Shown piece after piece: positions 1-8,779 of a DNA stretch of 64,000 nt. The DNA comes from an uncultured Gammaproteobacteria bacterium (GTDB lineage Bacteria; Pseudomonadota; Gammaproteobacteria; HK1): positions 3,869,694 through 3,933,693 of the forward strand of contig OY282378.1 in assembly GCA_958295835.1 (NCBI GenBank). Direction: 5' to 3'. The first letter of the stretch is position 1. The number at the start of each line of letters is the position of its first letter. The notes under the pieces are model-generated. The model saw only the letters and a list, made by a program, of their open reading frames with translations, was not told the origin of the DNA and made no database searches. Position numbers and translations under genes: made by a program.

Positions 1-633
1 GGGCGGCTGGTCGCGCTCGACTGCAAGTTCACCCTGGACGATTCCGGCATCGAGCGCCGGAAGGCGCTGGCGGAAAAGGGCAGCCCGGAGCGGTTGACCG
101 GGCTCGAAGCACGCGGAAAGGCGCTGGGGCTGAAGTACATCGAGCTCGACGGCGACGTCGGGGTGCTCGCCAACGGCGCCGGGCTCACCATGACCACGAT
201 GGACGTGGTGACGCACCACGGGGGGCGGCCGGCGAACTTCCTGGAGATCGGCGGCGAGGCGTACACCAGGGCGAAACCGGCGCTGGAGCTGGTGCTCGAC
301 AACCCTCGGGTGAGGTGCCTGGTGGTGAACTTCTGCGGCGCGTTCGCGCGCACCGACGTGATGACCGGCGGGGTGCTCGACGCCTGGGAAGCGCTCGCCC
401 CGTCCATTCCGATCTTCTTCAGCGTGCACGGCACGGGCTCGGCCGAGGCGAGGGCGATGCTCCGCGAACGTCTCGGGGTGACGCCTTGCGAGACCATGGA
501 CGAGGCCATCGCCGCCGCGGTCGCCGCCGCCGCAGGTGCGGCCGGTGAAACGGGTCGGGAGGCCGGCCGGGAATCGGGCACGGCAGCCGGCCGGGAGGCA
601 GGCGCGGGCCGGGGTGCAGGAGGCGCATCATGA
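1..633 (+). CDS. Succinyl-CoA ligase (SucC/MtkA-type) beta subunit, 5'-truncated by window edge
   Basis: The frame is open from base 1, so only the C-terminal ~210 residues are present. The visible part reads LVALDCKFTLDDSG, then the GDVGVLANGAGLTM segment and GGRPANFLEIGG, which are typical of the ligase domain of ATP-grasp acyl-CoA synthetase beta subunits. The partner alpha subunit follows with a 4-base stop/start overlap, so the two are translationally coupled. The last ~40 residues are a Gly/Ala/Arg/Glu low-complexity tail (repeated GREAG-like units) that canonical SucC lacks. The substrate (succinate, malate or another acid) cannot be decided from this fragment. Confidence 0.85.
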   Translation, partial: GRLVALDCKFTLDDSGIERRKALAEKGSPERLTGLEARGKALGLKYIELDGDVGVLANGAGLTMTTMDVVTHHGGRPANFLEIGGEAYTRAKPALELVLDNPRVRCLVVNFCGAFARTDVMTGGVLDAWEALAPSIPIFFSVHGTGSAEARAMLRERLGVTPCETMDEAIAAAVAAAAGAAGETGREAGRESGTAAGREAGAGRGAGGAS

Positions 634-1514
634 TCGTTCGTGGCGGCCAGCGGGTGCTGGTCCAGGGGATCACGGGCAGGCAGGGCACGTTCTGGACCGC
701 GCGCATGCAGGAGTACGGGACGCGCATCGTCGCGGGCGTGAACCCGAAGAAGGCCGGTACGGAGCATTGCGGCGTGCCGGTGTACGCCAGCGCCCGCGAG
801 GCGATGCGCGAGACCGGCTTCGACGTCTCGGTGCTGTTCATCCCCCCGCTGGGGATGAAGGCGGCGGCGCTGGACGCCATCGAGGCGGGGTGCCCGCGGC
901 TCGTGGTCCTCACCGAGCACGTCCCGGTGCAGGACGTGATGGAGGTGCTGGCGGCGGCGCGGACCAACGGCGCCGCGGTCGCCGGCCCCAACACCGCCGG
1001 CCTGGTCACCCCGGGCGAGTGCTTCGTCGGCTTCATGCCCGCGTTCGAGAGCGGCATCTTCCGGCCGGGAAGCGTCGGCGTGGTGTCGCGCAGCGGGAGC
1101 CTGGGCACGCTGATCTGCCTGAACCTGGTGCAGGCCGGCTTCGGCGAATCCGCCTTCATCGGAATCGGCGGCGATCCGATCATCGGCACCACCACGCGCG
1201 ACGCGGTGCGCTCGCTCGATGCCGACCAGCGCACCGAGGCGGTGGTCATCGTCGGCGAGATCGGCGGTACGATGGAGGAGGAGGCGGCAGAGTACATGCA
1301 GGACATGCGCAAGCCGGCCGTCGCCTTCATCGCGGGCGGCGCGTCGCCCCCGGGGAAGAAGATGGGGCACGCGGGGGCGATCGTGATGGGGGACAAGGGC
1401 ACCTACGCATCGAAGCGCAAGGCGCTGGAAGCGGCCGGGGTCGAGGTGCTGGACACCCCGTCGGACGTCGGGCGCGCGCTTGATGCGGCGCTCGGGGATC
1501 CGGGTCCGTCCTGA
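630..1514 (+). CDS. sucD: Succinyl-CoA ligase (SucD-type) alpha subunit
   Basis: This 294-residue protein is close to the usual SucD length (~290). The N-terminal CoA-binding Rossmann part contains VQGITGRQGTFW. The C-terminal part contains the phosphohistidine segment KKMGHAGAIV (His about residue 247), which carries the phosphate during nucleotide-dependent thioester formation. The start is supported by GGAGG seven bases upstream and by overlap with the upstream beta-subunit stop. Several positions differ from enteric SucD (for example the AGVNPKKAGTEHCG segment), so a related acyl-CoA ligase such as a malate-CoA ligase is possible. Confidence 0.85.
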   Translation: MIVRGGQRVLVQGITGRQGTFWTARMQEYGTRIVAGVNPKKAGTEHCGVPVYASAREAMRETGFDVSVLFIPPLGMKAAALDAIEAGCPRLVVLTEHVPVQDVMEVLAAARTNGAAVAGPNTAGLVTPGECFVGFMPAFESGIFRPGSVGVVSRSGSLGTLICLNLVQAGFGESAFIGIGGDPIIGTTTRDAVRSLDADQRTEAVVIVGEIGGTMEEEAAEYMQDMRKPAVAFIAGGASPPGKKMGHAGAIVMGDKGTYASKRKALEAAGVEVLDTPSDVGRALDAALGDPGPS

Positions 1515-1620
1515 TGCAGGCAGCTACCGGTCATCCACCATCGAGATCGAACATGGGCCTTGATACCACCGGAGGGCCGCCGCACCACCCGAGGCGGCTG
1601 CACCGCAAGGAGCATCGCAC

Positions 1621-2610
1621 ATGAAAGCCGTGCAGATCGACGCCTACGGCGGACCCGAGAACTTGGTGCTGCGCGAGATCGCCACGCCCGAGCCCGGGTC
1701 CGACGAGGCGCTGGTTCGACTGGAGTACGCGGGTGTCAACTACACCGACGTCTACAACCGTAACGGCATGTACGCGAAGTCCCACACTTACGCGAACTCG
1801 CCGCCGTTCACGCTCGGTCGCGAAGGTGGCGGGGTCGTCGAGCGGGTCGGGCCGGACGTGTACTCGGTAGCGCCCGGCGACCGGGTCGTCTGGTGCCTCC
1901 CCCTGGGGAGCTACGCCGAGGCCGCGGTGGTGCCGGCATGGCGGCTGGTGAAGGTCCCGGACGCGGTCGAGATGCCGGCGGCGACGGCCCTGATGCTGCA
2001 AGGCTGCACCGCCCACTACCTCACGCATTCGCTGTTCCGGGTCGAGGCGGGGATGCGCTGTCTGGTGCACGCGGCGGCGGGCGGAGTCGGACAGCATCTC
2101 GTCGCGCTGGCGAAGCATCTCGGGGCGGAGGTGTTCGCCACCGTCGGCTCCGAAGAGAAGGCGCGAATCGTCGCCGTGCTCGGCGCGGACCATGTCATCC
2201 TCTATCGCCGGGAGGACTTCGCCTCGCGGGTCCGGGACGCCACGGACCGGCGCGGGGTGGATGTCGTCTACGACTCGGTTGGCCGGGCGACCATCGAGGG
2301 ATCGATGCGTTCGCTGGCGCCGCGCGGAATGCTCGTCAACTTCGGGGCCGCGTCCGGCGCGGTCGAGGCGGTCGAGCCGTTGGCCCTGGCCGAGGCAGGG
2401 TCGCTCTTCTTCACCCGACCGCACATGGCCGACTACATGCGCGACGCCGGCGAGATCGCATGGCGCGGGAGCGCGATGTTCGGACACTACGCCGCGGGAC
2501 GGGTGGCGCCCGCCATCGATCGCATCCTCCCGCTCGGCGCCGCGGCCGAGGCCCATCGGATGCTCGAAGCGCGTGAGACGCGGGGCAAGCTGCTGCTGAA
2601 GATCGACTGA
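1621..2610 (+). CDS. Zinc-independent MDR family NADPH:quinone oxidoreductase-like
   Basis: This 329-residue protein has the medium-chain dehydrogenase/reductase layout. The N-terminal GroES-like domain carries AGVNYTDVYNRNG and FTLGREGGGVVERVG. A Rossmann domain follows, with the NADPH-binding AAAGGVGQHLVALAKHLGAEV around residues 150-170. The Cys/His pattern of zinc alcohol dehydrogenases is absent, which fits the QOR subgroup that reduces quinones or enones. AAGGAG stands eight bases before the ATG. The gene converges with the polyamine transporter operon. The physiological substrate is unknown. Confidence 0.85.
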   Translation: MKAVQIDAYGGPENLVLREIATPEPGSDEALVRLEYAGVNYTDVYNRNGMYAKSHTYANSPPFTLGREGGGVVERVGPDVYSVAPGDRVVWCLPLGSYAEAAVVPAWRLVKVPDAVEMPAATALMLQGCTAHYLTHSLFRVEAGMRCLVHAAAGGVGQHLVALAKHLGAEVFATVGSEEKARIVAVLGADHVILYRREDFASRVRDATDRRGVDVVYDSVGRATIEGSMRSLAPRGMLVNFGAASGAVEAVEPLALAEAGSLFFTRPHMADYMRDAGEIAWRGSAMFGHYAAGRVAPAIDRILPLGAAAEAHRMLEARETRGKLLLKID

Positions 2611-2647
2611 CCGGTCAGGGGCCGGCCGCTTTGGGGGTTCCCTCGTC

Positions 2648-3793
2648 CTACTCGGCGAGGACAAGAGTGTCGGAGGGCGTCCAGCTCACGAAGCGGCGCG
2701 TCCCCCGCTCGATTCGTGCCGGACTGCGGGCCGTGTTCCGGATCGTCGCCGCGAAGCGCATCCCCTCGGCGGTGACGAGGTACAGATGGGTCTCGCTGCC
2801 GTAGTACGCGAAGTCCTCGACCGTTGCTTCGAATGCGAACGGCGCGTCCGGGCGGGACTCGTTCAGACGGATCTTCTCGGGCCGGACCGCGATCCCGATA
2901 TTTCCGTGCGCCGGCTCGCCGTGGGGTATGCGCAGCGCTCCGAGCCCGGGGACGTCGAGTTCCAGCTCGCCGGCCCGGCACGCGCGTACCGTCGCCTCGA
3001 ACAGGTTCATCTTGCCGATGAAGTCGGCCACGAACCGGCAGCTCGGGTATTCGTACAACGTGGCGGGGTCCGCCACCTGGCGCACCCGCCCATGCTCCAT
3101 GACCGCGATCCGGTCCGCCATCGACAGCGCCTCGTCCTGGTCGTGGGTCACGAATATGAACGTGATGCCGATCGTGTCCTGAAGGTTGACGAGCTCGATC
3201 CGCATCGCCTCGCGCAGCTTCGCGTCGAGCGCCGACAGCGGCTCGTCGAGCAGCAGGACCCGCGGGCGCTTCACCAGCGCCCGCGCGAGCGCGACCCTCT
3301 GGCGCTGGCCGCCCGAGAGCTGGTCGGGCCTTCTCGCCTCGAGCCCGTCGAGACGCACCAGCCCAAGCGCTTCCAGGACCCGCGCCCGGCGCTCCGGAGT
3401 CGGGACTCCGGTGACCTTGAGGCCGTAAGCCACATTGTCGAACACGCTCATGTGCGGGAACACCGCATACGACTGGAACACCATGTTGACGGGGCGCCGA
3501 TTCGGAGGCACCCCGGCGACGTCGGAGCCGTCGAGGCGGATCTCGCCGGAGGTCGGGGTCTCGAATCCCGCGAGCATCCGCAGCAGCGTCGTCTTGCCGC
3601 AGCCGGACGGACCGAGCAGCGCGAACAGCTCGCCTTCCGGGATCTCCAGGTCAACGGAGTCGACGGCGGGATCGCCCGCGGCGAAGCGCTTGGTCACGCC
3701 GCGGATCTCGATGATGGGCCGCTCGCTCCCGTCGCCGTCGCCGATTCGGCCGCTCCGCCTTCGGGCGCCGTCCACATCACCGGCTCTGTTCAT
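2648..3793 (-). CDS. potA: Spermidine/putrescine ABC transporter ATPase (PotA-like)
   Basis: This 381-residue ATPase energises polyamine import. It shows Walker A GPSGCGKTT, signature LSGGQRQRVALARAL, Walker B VLLLDEPLSALD and a C-terminal TOBE-like region. It is the last gene of a potD-potB-potC-potA operon, and its start overlaps the potC stop by four bases. The N-terminal ~25 residues are a charged extension not needed for the fold. Specificity for polyamines is inferred from the neighbouring binding protein and the Puu-type catabolic genes. A related substrate such as an amino acid derivative remains possible. Confidence 0.92.
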   Translation of the reverse strand: MNRAGDVDGARRRSGRIGDGDGSERPIIEIRGVTKRFAAGDPAVDSVDLEIPEGELFALLGPSGCGKTTLLRMLAGFETPTSGEIRLDGSDVAGVPPNRRPVNMVFQSYAVFPHMSVFDNVAYGLKVTGVPTPERRARVLEALGLVRLDGLEARRPDQLSGGQRQRVALARALVKRPRVLLLDEPLSALDAKLREAMRIELVNLQDTIGITFIFVTHDQDEALSMADRIAVMEHGRVRQVADPATLYEYPSCRFVADFIGKMNLFEATVRACRAGELELDVPGLGALRIPHGEPAHGNIGIAVRPEKIRLNESRPDAPFAFEATVEDFAYYGSETHLYLVTAEGMRFAATIRNTARSPARIERGTRRFVSWTPSDTLVLAE

Positions 3794-4656
3794 GTCGTCC
3801 CTGCCCGACGGTGTTCATCCTTCGCATCCGCGCGTCCCTGCATCCACAGCGCGACGCTGGTGATGAGCAGGGTGATCGCGATCAGGATCGTCGATGCGGC
3901 ATTCACCTCCGGCGTCACCGAGAACCGGACCATCGAGTAGACCTTCACCGGGAACGTCACCGTATCCGGTCCAGAGGTGAAGAAGGTGATGACGAAGTCG
4001 TCCAGCGAGAGGGTGAACGCCAGCAGCGCCCCCGCGACGAGTCCGGGGCGCATGTGCGGCACGAGCACGTCCTTGAATGCCTGCCACTCCGATGCCCCGA
4101 GATCGCGCGCGGCGTCGTCGAGCTCGCGGTTGAAGCTCGCAAGACGCGCGCGGACCACCACCGCGACGAAGGGGAAGCTGAACGAGATGTGGGCGATGGT
4201 GATCGCCCCGAGGTTGAACGGCCACGCGAGACCGCTGGGCCAGCCGATCCGGGCGAAGAACGCGAGCATCGCCACCCCCATGCAGATCTCCGGGATGACG
4301 ATGGGCAGGGCCATCGCCCCCTCGTGCGCACCCTTGAACGGAAAGCGGAACCGCCACAGCGCGACCGCGACCAGGGTGCCGAGTACCGTGCTCACCAGAG
4401 TGCTGACGAAGGCGATGGTGAGCGAATTGGTGAACGCCTCGATCAGTCCGTCGTTGCTCCACGCCTTCTCGTAGTACTTGAACGTGAATCCCCGCCACAC
4501 GATGTTGCGGCGGCTGTCGTTGAAGCTGAACGCCACCAGGGTCACGATCGGTGCGTAGAGGAACACGAACGTCGCGAGCAGCGCCAGCCGCATCCACGCG
4601 CGGCGGCCGTACTCCAGCGGCCCCGGCGGGGGGCGCCTGCGCAAGATCCGGCTCAT
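3790..4656 (-). CDS. potC: Polyamine ABC transporter permease (PotC-like)
   Basis: This 288-residue inner-membrane permease has about six hydrophobic segments. It carries the EAA-loop signature of binding-protein-dependent permeases (DAARDLGASEWQAFKDVLVPHM), which docks onto the ATPase. I chose the start MSRIL at 4656 because it overlaps the potB stop by four bases. A longer reading frame in the same phase runs antisense-like through potB and is spurious. It is the second membrane subunit of the importer. Confidence 0.92.
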   Translation of the reverse strand: MSRILRRRPPPGPLEYGRRAWMRLALLATFVFLYAPIVTLVAFSFNDSRRNIVWRGFTFKYYEKAWSNDGLIEAFTNSLTIAFVSTLVSTVLGTLVAVALWRFRFPFKGAHEGAMALPIVIPEICMGVAMLAFFARIGWPSGLAWPFNLGAITIAHISFSFPFVAVVVRARLASFNRELDDAARDLGASEWQAFKDVLVPHMRPGLVAGALLAFTLSLDDFVITFFTSGPDTVTFPVKVYSMVRFSVTPEVNAASTILIAITLLITSVALWMQGRADAKDEHRRAGTT

Positions 4657-5573
4657 GCCGCCTCCATCGCGGAGCGGCCGCGGCTCGCCATCGCGCGCAC
4701 CGCGAGGGCGAAGAACGTGATGTACATCAGGATGAACGAGAGGGCGGCCCCGAACGGCCAGTCGTTCGCCGACTTGAACTGCCGCTCGATCACGTTCGCG
4801 ATCATCTGGCTGTCGGTGCCGCCGAGCAGATCCGGGGTCAGGAACGAGCCGAGGGCGGGGATGAATGTGATGATGACGCCGGAGATGATTCCCGGCAGCG
4901 CGAGCGGAATCACCACGGAAGCGAAGGTGCGGGTCTGGCTCGCGCCGAGGTCGAGGCTCGCCTCGATGTACGAGCGGTCGAGCCGGTCGAGCGCCGCGTA
5001 GAGCGGCAGCACCATGAACGGCAGGTGGACGTAGACGAGTCCGAAGACGACCGCGGTATTGTTGTAGAGCAGCACGAACGGCTCGAACCGTTCGCCGAGA
5101 AGCTGATGTTCCCCGAGACCCGCCCGGAGCAGCGCCGCATTCGCCTTCTCCCACAGCCACTCCGCGGTGAAGTTGACGTAGCCGCGGGTGCGGAGCACCG
5201 CGATGAGCGCGTATGTTCGGACGAGCAGGTTCGTCCAGAAGGGGAGGATGGTGAGCAGCAGCAGGATCGGCTTCCAGCGCGGCGGCGCGAAGGTGATGGC
5301 GATCGCGACCGGCAGGGCGACGACCAGACAGATGAGCGTGGTCAGCGCCGCGAACCAGAAGGACTTCCCGAAGATCCGCAGGTAGAGCGGGTCGAGCGCG
5401 CGGACGTAGTTCTCCACCGTCCCGTTGATCGCGATCTCGACGAGTCCGCGTTTCTCCCCGAAGCTGAACCCCCACACCAGCGCGAGCGGGGCGAGGAAGA
5501 ACGCGGCGAGCCAGAGCGTCGGGGGCAGGAAGAACGCCCAGAAGACCCTCGGTCGGATGCGCCAGTCGTCCAT
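4653..5573 (-). CDS. potB: Polyamine ABC transporter permease (PotB-like)
   Basis: This 306-residue inner-membrane permease has an N-terminal membrane segment (FWAFFLPPTLWLAAFFLAPL), a periplasmic loop and five further segments. The EAA loop (EASLDLGASQTRTFASVVIPLALPG) binds the ATPase. The gene sits between the binding-protein gene and potC, and a four-base overlap with potC indicates coupled translation. It forms the heteromeric channel with PotC. Confidence 0.92.
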   Translation of the reverse strand: MDDWRIRPRVFWAFFLPPTLWLAAFFLAPLALVWGFSFGEKRGLVEIAINGTVENYVRALDPLYLRIFGKSFWFAALTTLICLVVALPVAIAITFAPPRWKPILLLLTILPFWTNLLVRTYALIAVLRTRGYVNFTAEWLWEKANAALLRAGLGEHQLLGERFEPFVLLYNNTAVVFGLVYVHLPFMVLPLYAALDRLDRSYIEASLDLGASQTRTFASVVIPLALPGIISGVIITFIPALGSFLTPDLLGGTDSQMIANVIERQFKSANDWPFGAALSFILMYITFFALAVRAMASRGRSAMEAA

Positions 5574-5752
5574 GCCGGACTATCGAGCCGGGCACCGATC
5601 GGGGCGCCGAGCCGGGAGCCGGGCAGGGACCCCGTGAATCCGGCGTGGGCCTGGGAGTCGGTTCCGGCCCGACCGGGCGGGTACCGGGAACGCGGAATCC
5701 GATGCCGGCCGCGTCGCGCGCGGGGCCGTCGCGGCCGGCATCGGGTGGTGCG

Positions 5753-6829
5753 TCATGCGGCCTGGATGCGGGTCCAGGTCTCGTCGAGCAGGCGCTGATG
5801 GCCCTCCCCGAGATACTTCGACGGCTCCGAGTTCTCGATCACCGACGGCGGCGGGAAGATGGCCGGGTTGTCGAGGTACTCGCTCGGCAGGTGCTGCTTC
5901 GCCGCCTCGTTCGGGGTCGCGTAGTAGATGAAATCGGCGATCGCCGCGCCTACCTCCGCGTCGAGGATGAAGTCGATGAACTTGTGGGCGTTCTCGGGAT
6001 GCGGGGCGTCCCTGGGGATTGCCAGGGAGTCTTCCCAGAGCAGCCCGCCCTCCTTCGGCACGGCGTAGCTCAAGTCCTCGTCCTCGGCCATGACCTGGAG
6101 GATGTCGCCGTTCCACTCCATGGTGAGGTCGACCTCGCCCGAGATGAGCAGGTCCTGGCCGTTGTCCTCGGCGAACGCCTTGATGTGCGGCTTCTGGCGG
6201 ATGAGGAGGTCTTCGACCTCCTTGATGCGCGCCGGATCGGTCTCGTTGTACGAGTATCCGAGGTACTTGAGCCCGATCCCGATCAGGGTCCCGCCGTCGC
6301 CGAGCATCGCGATGCGCCCGGAGTACTCGTCCGAGTCGTAGAGATGCTTCCAGCTATCGGGCAGCGCGCTCACCTTCGATTTCCGGTACCCGATGCCGAT
6401 GGTCCCCCACATGTACGGAAGGCTGTGCTTGCGTCCGGGATCGAACGCCGCGTCGAGGAACGCGGGGGTGATGTTCGCCATGTTCGGGATCCTGGCATGG
6501 TCGAGCGGTTCGAGCATGCCGGCCACGATCATGCGCTCGGTGTAGTCGTTGCTCGGAACGACGACGTCGTAGCCCGGGTTGCCCTCCTTCAGCTTGGCGA
6601 ACAGCTCGTCGTTGTCGGCGAAGAGGTCCATCTTCACCTCGATGCCGGTGACCGCCTTGAAGTCGTCGAGCGTGGTCTCGCCGATGTAGGTGTCCCAGTT
6701 GTAGAAATTGAGCTTCGCCTCCTCGGCCGACCAGCCGAATCTCGGGAGGATCGTGAGGCCCGCTGCCGCTGCGCCTGCACCGGCGAGGAGCGAGCGGCGG
6801 GAAATCCGATTGTGCTTCGTTCGTTTCAT
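5753..6829 (-). CDS. potD: Periplasmic polyamine-binding protein (PotD/PotF-like)
   Basis: This 358-residue extracytoplasmic solute-binding protein begins with a likely Tat signal (RISRRSLLAGAGAAAAGLTI). The mature start NFYNWDTYIGETTLDDFKAV is characteristic of spermidine/putrescine-binding proteins, as is DVVVPSNDYTERMI. It is the first gene of the potDBCA operon and lies just downstream of the PuuA-like glutamine synthetase gene on the same strand. Uptake and gamma-glutamylation of putrescine are therefore probably coupled. Ligand preference between putrescine and spermidine is not decided by the visible sequence. Confidence 0.9.
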   Translation of the reverse strand: MKRTKHNRISRRSLLAGAGAAAAGLTILPRFGWSAEEAKLNFYNWDTYIGETTLDDFKAVTGIEVKMDLFADNDELFAKLKEGNPGYDVVVPSNDYTERMIVAGMLEPLDHARIPNMANITPAFLDAAFDPGRKHSLPYMWGTIGIGYRKSKVSALPDSWKHLYDSDEYSGRIAMLGDGGTLIGIGLKYLGYSYNETDPARIKEVEDLLIRQKPHIKAFAEDNGQDLLISGEVDLTMEWNGDILQVMAEDEDLSYAVPKEGGLLWEDSLAIPRDAPHPENAHKFIDFILDAEVGAAIADFIYYATPNEAAKQHLPSEYLDNPAIFPPPSVIENSEPSKYLGEGHQRLLDETWTRIQAA

Positions 6830-6948
6830 CGGCGTCTCTCCTGCTTGGAGGTGAACTCATTTCCAGACATGCGGCGATGCGCGATTATCCAACGAGCCTC
6901 GGCGATGACGCCAGAGCCGGACGGCGCTCCGTCGCGGGGGTCGGGGGA

Positions 6949-8283
6949 TCAGACGTTGCGCAGCAGGAACTCCCGCTCCCACGAGCTGATGACCTGGAGG
7001 AACGCCCGCAATTCGCATTCCTTCACCGCACTCCAGGCGCGGATGAAGCGTTCGCCGAGCACGTCGATGAGGGGCGGGCATTCACGTAGCGCCCGCAGCG
7101 ACTCGGCGAGGCTGAGCGGCAGCTCGTAGGGCATCCTGTACGCGCTGCCCTCGACGGCCGGGGTCGGCTCGACCCCCTCGGTCATGCCGAGCAATCCGCA
7201 GGCGAGGGATGCGGCGACGGCCAGGTAGGGGTTCGCGTCGGCGCCCGCGACCCGGTTCTCCACCCTCGTGGAGGCGGCGTCGCCCAGCGGCACCCGCAGG
7301 CCGGCGGTGCGGTTGTCGATTCCCCACTGCACGTTGATCGGCGCGGCCAGGTACTTCGTGATCCGGCGGTAGGAGTTGACGTTCGGGGCGAGGAACGACA
7401 TCGCCGCCGGCAGGTAGCGTTGCAGGCCGCCGACGTGCGCGTGGAACAGTGCAGTCCTTTCGCCGTCTCGGGTCGCGAACACGTTCTCGCCCGTATGCGC
7501 GTCGACCACGCTCTGGTGGACGTGCATGGCGCTGCCCGGCTCGCGTTCCATCGGCTTCGCCATGAACGTGGCGTAGACCCCGTGCCGCGTCGCCGCCTCG
7601 CGCACGGTGCGCTTGAACAGGAATGCCTGGTCCGCGAGTTCCAGGGGGTCGCCGTGCGAGAGGTTGATCTCGAGCTGGGCGACCCCGGCCTCGTGGCTCA
7701 GGGTGCCGAGCTCGATCTTCTGGGCCTCGCAGAAGTCGTAGACGTCGTCGATGAGCGGGTCGTACTCGTTCAGCGCGTCGATGCCGTAGGACTGGCGCCC
7801 CCGCTCCACGTTTCCGGACCGCCCCGCCGGCGGCTCCAGCGGGTAGTCCGCGTCGTTGTTGCGCTTGACGAGGTAGAACTCCAGCTCCGGCGCGACCACG
7901 GGCCGCCAGCCCCGCTCGCGGTAGAGGTCGAGCACCCGGCGGAGCACGTAGCGGGGGGTGGCGGCCACCGGGCTGCCGTCGGTGTGGAAGCAGTCGTGGA
8001 TGACCTGCGCGGTGGGCTCCGCCGCCCAGGGGACGAGCCGGATGGTGCGCTCGTCGGCGCGCAGCACCATGTCGCGATCCGAGGGATCGACGGCGCTCTG
8101 GTCTTCGGGGTAGTCGCCGGTGACGGTCTGCAGCACCAGCGCCTCGGGGAGGTTCATGCCGAGTGCGCGGCAGTACGCCGCCACCGGCATGATCTTGCCG
8201 CGGGCGACCCCCGCCATGTCGGGCATCAGCGCCTCGACCTCGGTGATCGCGTGCTCCCGGCACCAGTGCTCGATGGAGTTCAT
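6949..8283 (-). CDS. Glutamine synthetase family protein, probable gamma-glutamylputrescine synthetase (PuuA-like)
   Basis: This protein has 444 residues from MNSIEHW. The glutamine synthetase C-terminal domain is seen in PELEFYLVKRN, HEAGVAQLEINLSHGD, FMAKPMEREPGSAMHVHQSV (metal and glutamate site) and NRTAGLRVP. The family ligates glutamate to ammonia or an amine. The adjacent PotDBCA importer and the PuuD-like hydrolase make putrescine the most likely amine. I took the start at 8283 because the family N-terminus aligns from there, although the frame stays open upstream and no strong ribosome site is visible. The upstream extension contains a second copy of the codons for ITEVEALMPDM. Confidence 0.88.
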   Translation of the reverse strand: MNSIEHWCREHAITEVEALMPDMAGVARGKIMPVAAYCRALGMNLPEALVLQTVTGDYPEDQSAVDPSDRDMVLRADERTIRLVPWAAEPTAQVIHDCFHTDGSPVAATPRYVLRRVLDLYRERGWRPVVAPELEFYLVKRNNDADYPLEPPAGRSGNVERGRQSYGIDALNEYDPLIDDVYDFCEAQKIELGTLSHEAGVAQLEINLSHGDPLELADQAFLFKRTVREAATRHGVYATFMAKPMEREPGSAMHVHQSVVDAHTGENVFATRDGERTALFHAHVGGLQRYLPAAMSFLAPNVNSYRRITKYLAAPINVQWGIDNRTAGLRVPLGDAASTRVENRVAGADANPYLAVAASLACGLLGMTEGVEPTPAVEGSAYRMPYELPLSLAESLRALRECPPLIDVLGERFIRAWSAVKECELRAFLQVISSWEREFLLRNV

Positions 8284-8370
8284 GCCGCTTGCCGCATCGC
8301 GTGTTTCATGGCACGACCCCGACATGTCGGGCATGAGCGCCTCGACCTCGGTGATTACATGCTCCTGGCA
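8213..8370. repeat. Duplicated 50-bp segment of the glutamine synthetase gene start
   Basis: Positions 8213-8262 (codons for EHAITEVEALMPDMAG in the synthetase gene) reappear at 8321-8370 with few changes, reading EHVITEVEALMPDMSG in the same phase. The second copy lies upstream of the true start, so the open frame extends past it. It looks like a tandem duplication of the gene's 5' end that left a relic in the leader. Confidence 0.85.
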
Positions 8371-8448
8371 GGGATGGTGCGCCATTTCGCAGAATACCGG
8401 AATATCGAAACACGGGATCGGAGACCCCACCCATAAGCGGCAGGCGAT

Positions 8449-8724
8449 ATGGGAATGGCTGCGGAAACACCAATGAGTGGCGAACACGAGAACAACATTT
8501 CCCGCTTCCCTGGCGCCAAGAGTCCATCGGGCAATGGCCTTCGGGACGGCGAACTCGGAGAGCGGCTCGCCAGAATCGAAGCGCGGATAGAGCACGTGGC
8601 GACGCGCGAAGACATCCAGAAAATCAAGGTATGGTTCTTGGTCGGTGTGATTGCGGCCATTGGCGTGGCCGTACCGGCGGCGATCGGAGTCGCGTTCGCG
8701 GCGGTAAGGCTGTTTGTCCCGTAA
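8449..8724 (+). CDS. Small coiled-coil membrane protein, unknown function
   Basis: This 91-residue protein is divergent from the glutamine synthetase gene. A polar N-terminus leads to a short coiled-coil-like stretch (ERLARIEARIEHVATREDIQ) followed directly by one hydrophobic segment (VWFLVGVIAAIGVAVPAAIGVAFAAV). The architecture resembles the two DUF1640-like proteins near 62.2-62.8 kb. The start could also be the second methionine at 8473. I do not recognise a specific family. Confidence 0.55.
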   Translation: MGMAAETPMSGEHENNISRFPGAKSPSGNGLRDGELGERLARIEARIEHVATREDIQKIKVWFLVGVIAAIGVAVPAAIGVAFAAVRLFVP

Positions 8725-8779
8725 TCGCTACGATTGCGCCTTCGCGAAGCACCCCTTGCCCATCGGGCACTCCTGCCCG

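Noticed and set aside
2605..2616. CTGACCGGTCAG palindrome between the oxidoreductase and potA genes
   Set aside because: Short, without loop or T-run; too weak to call a terminator or operator.
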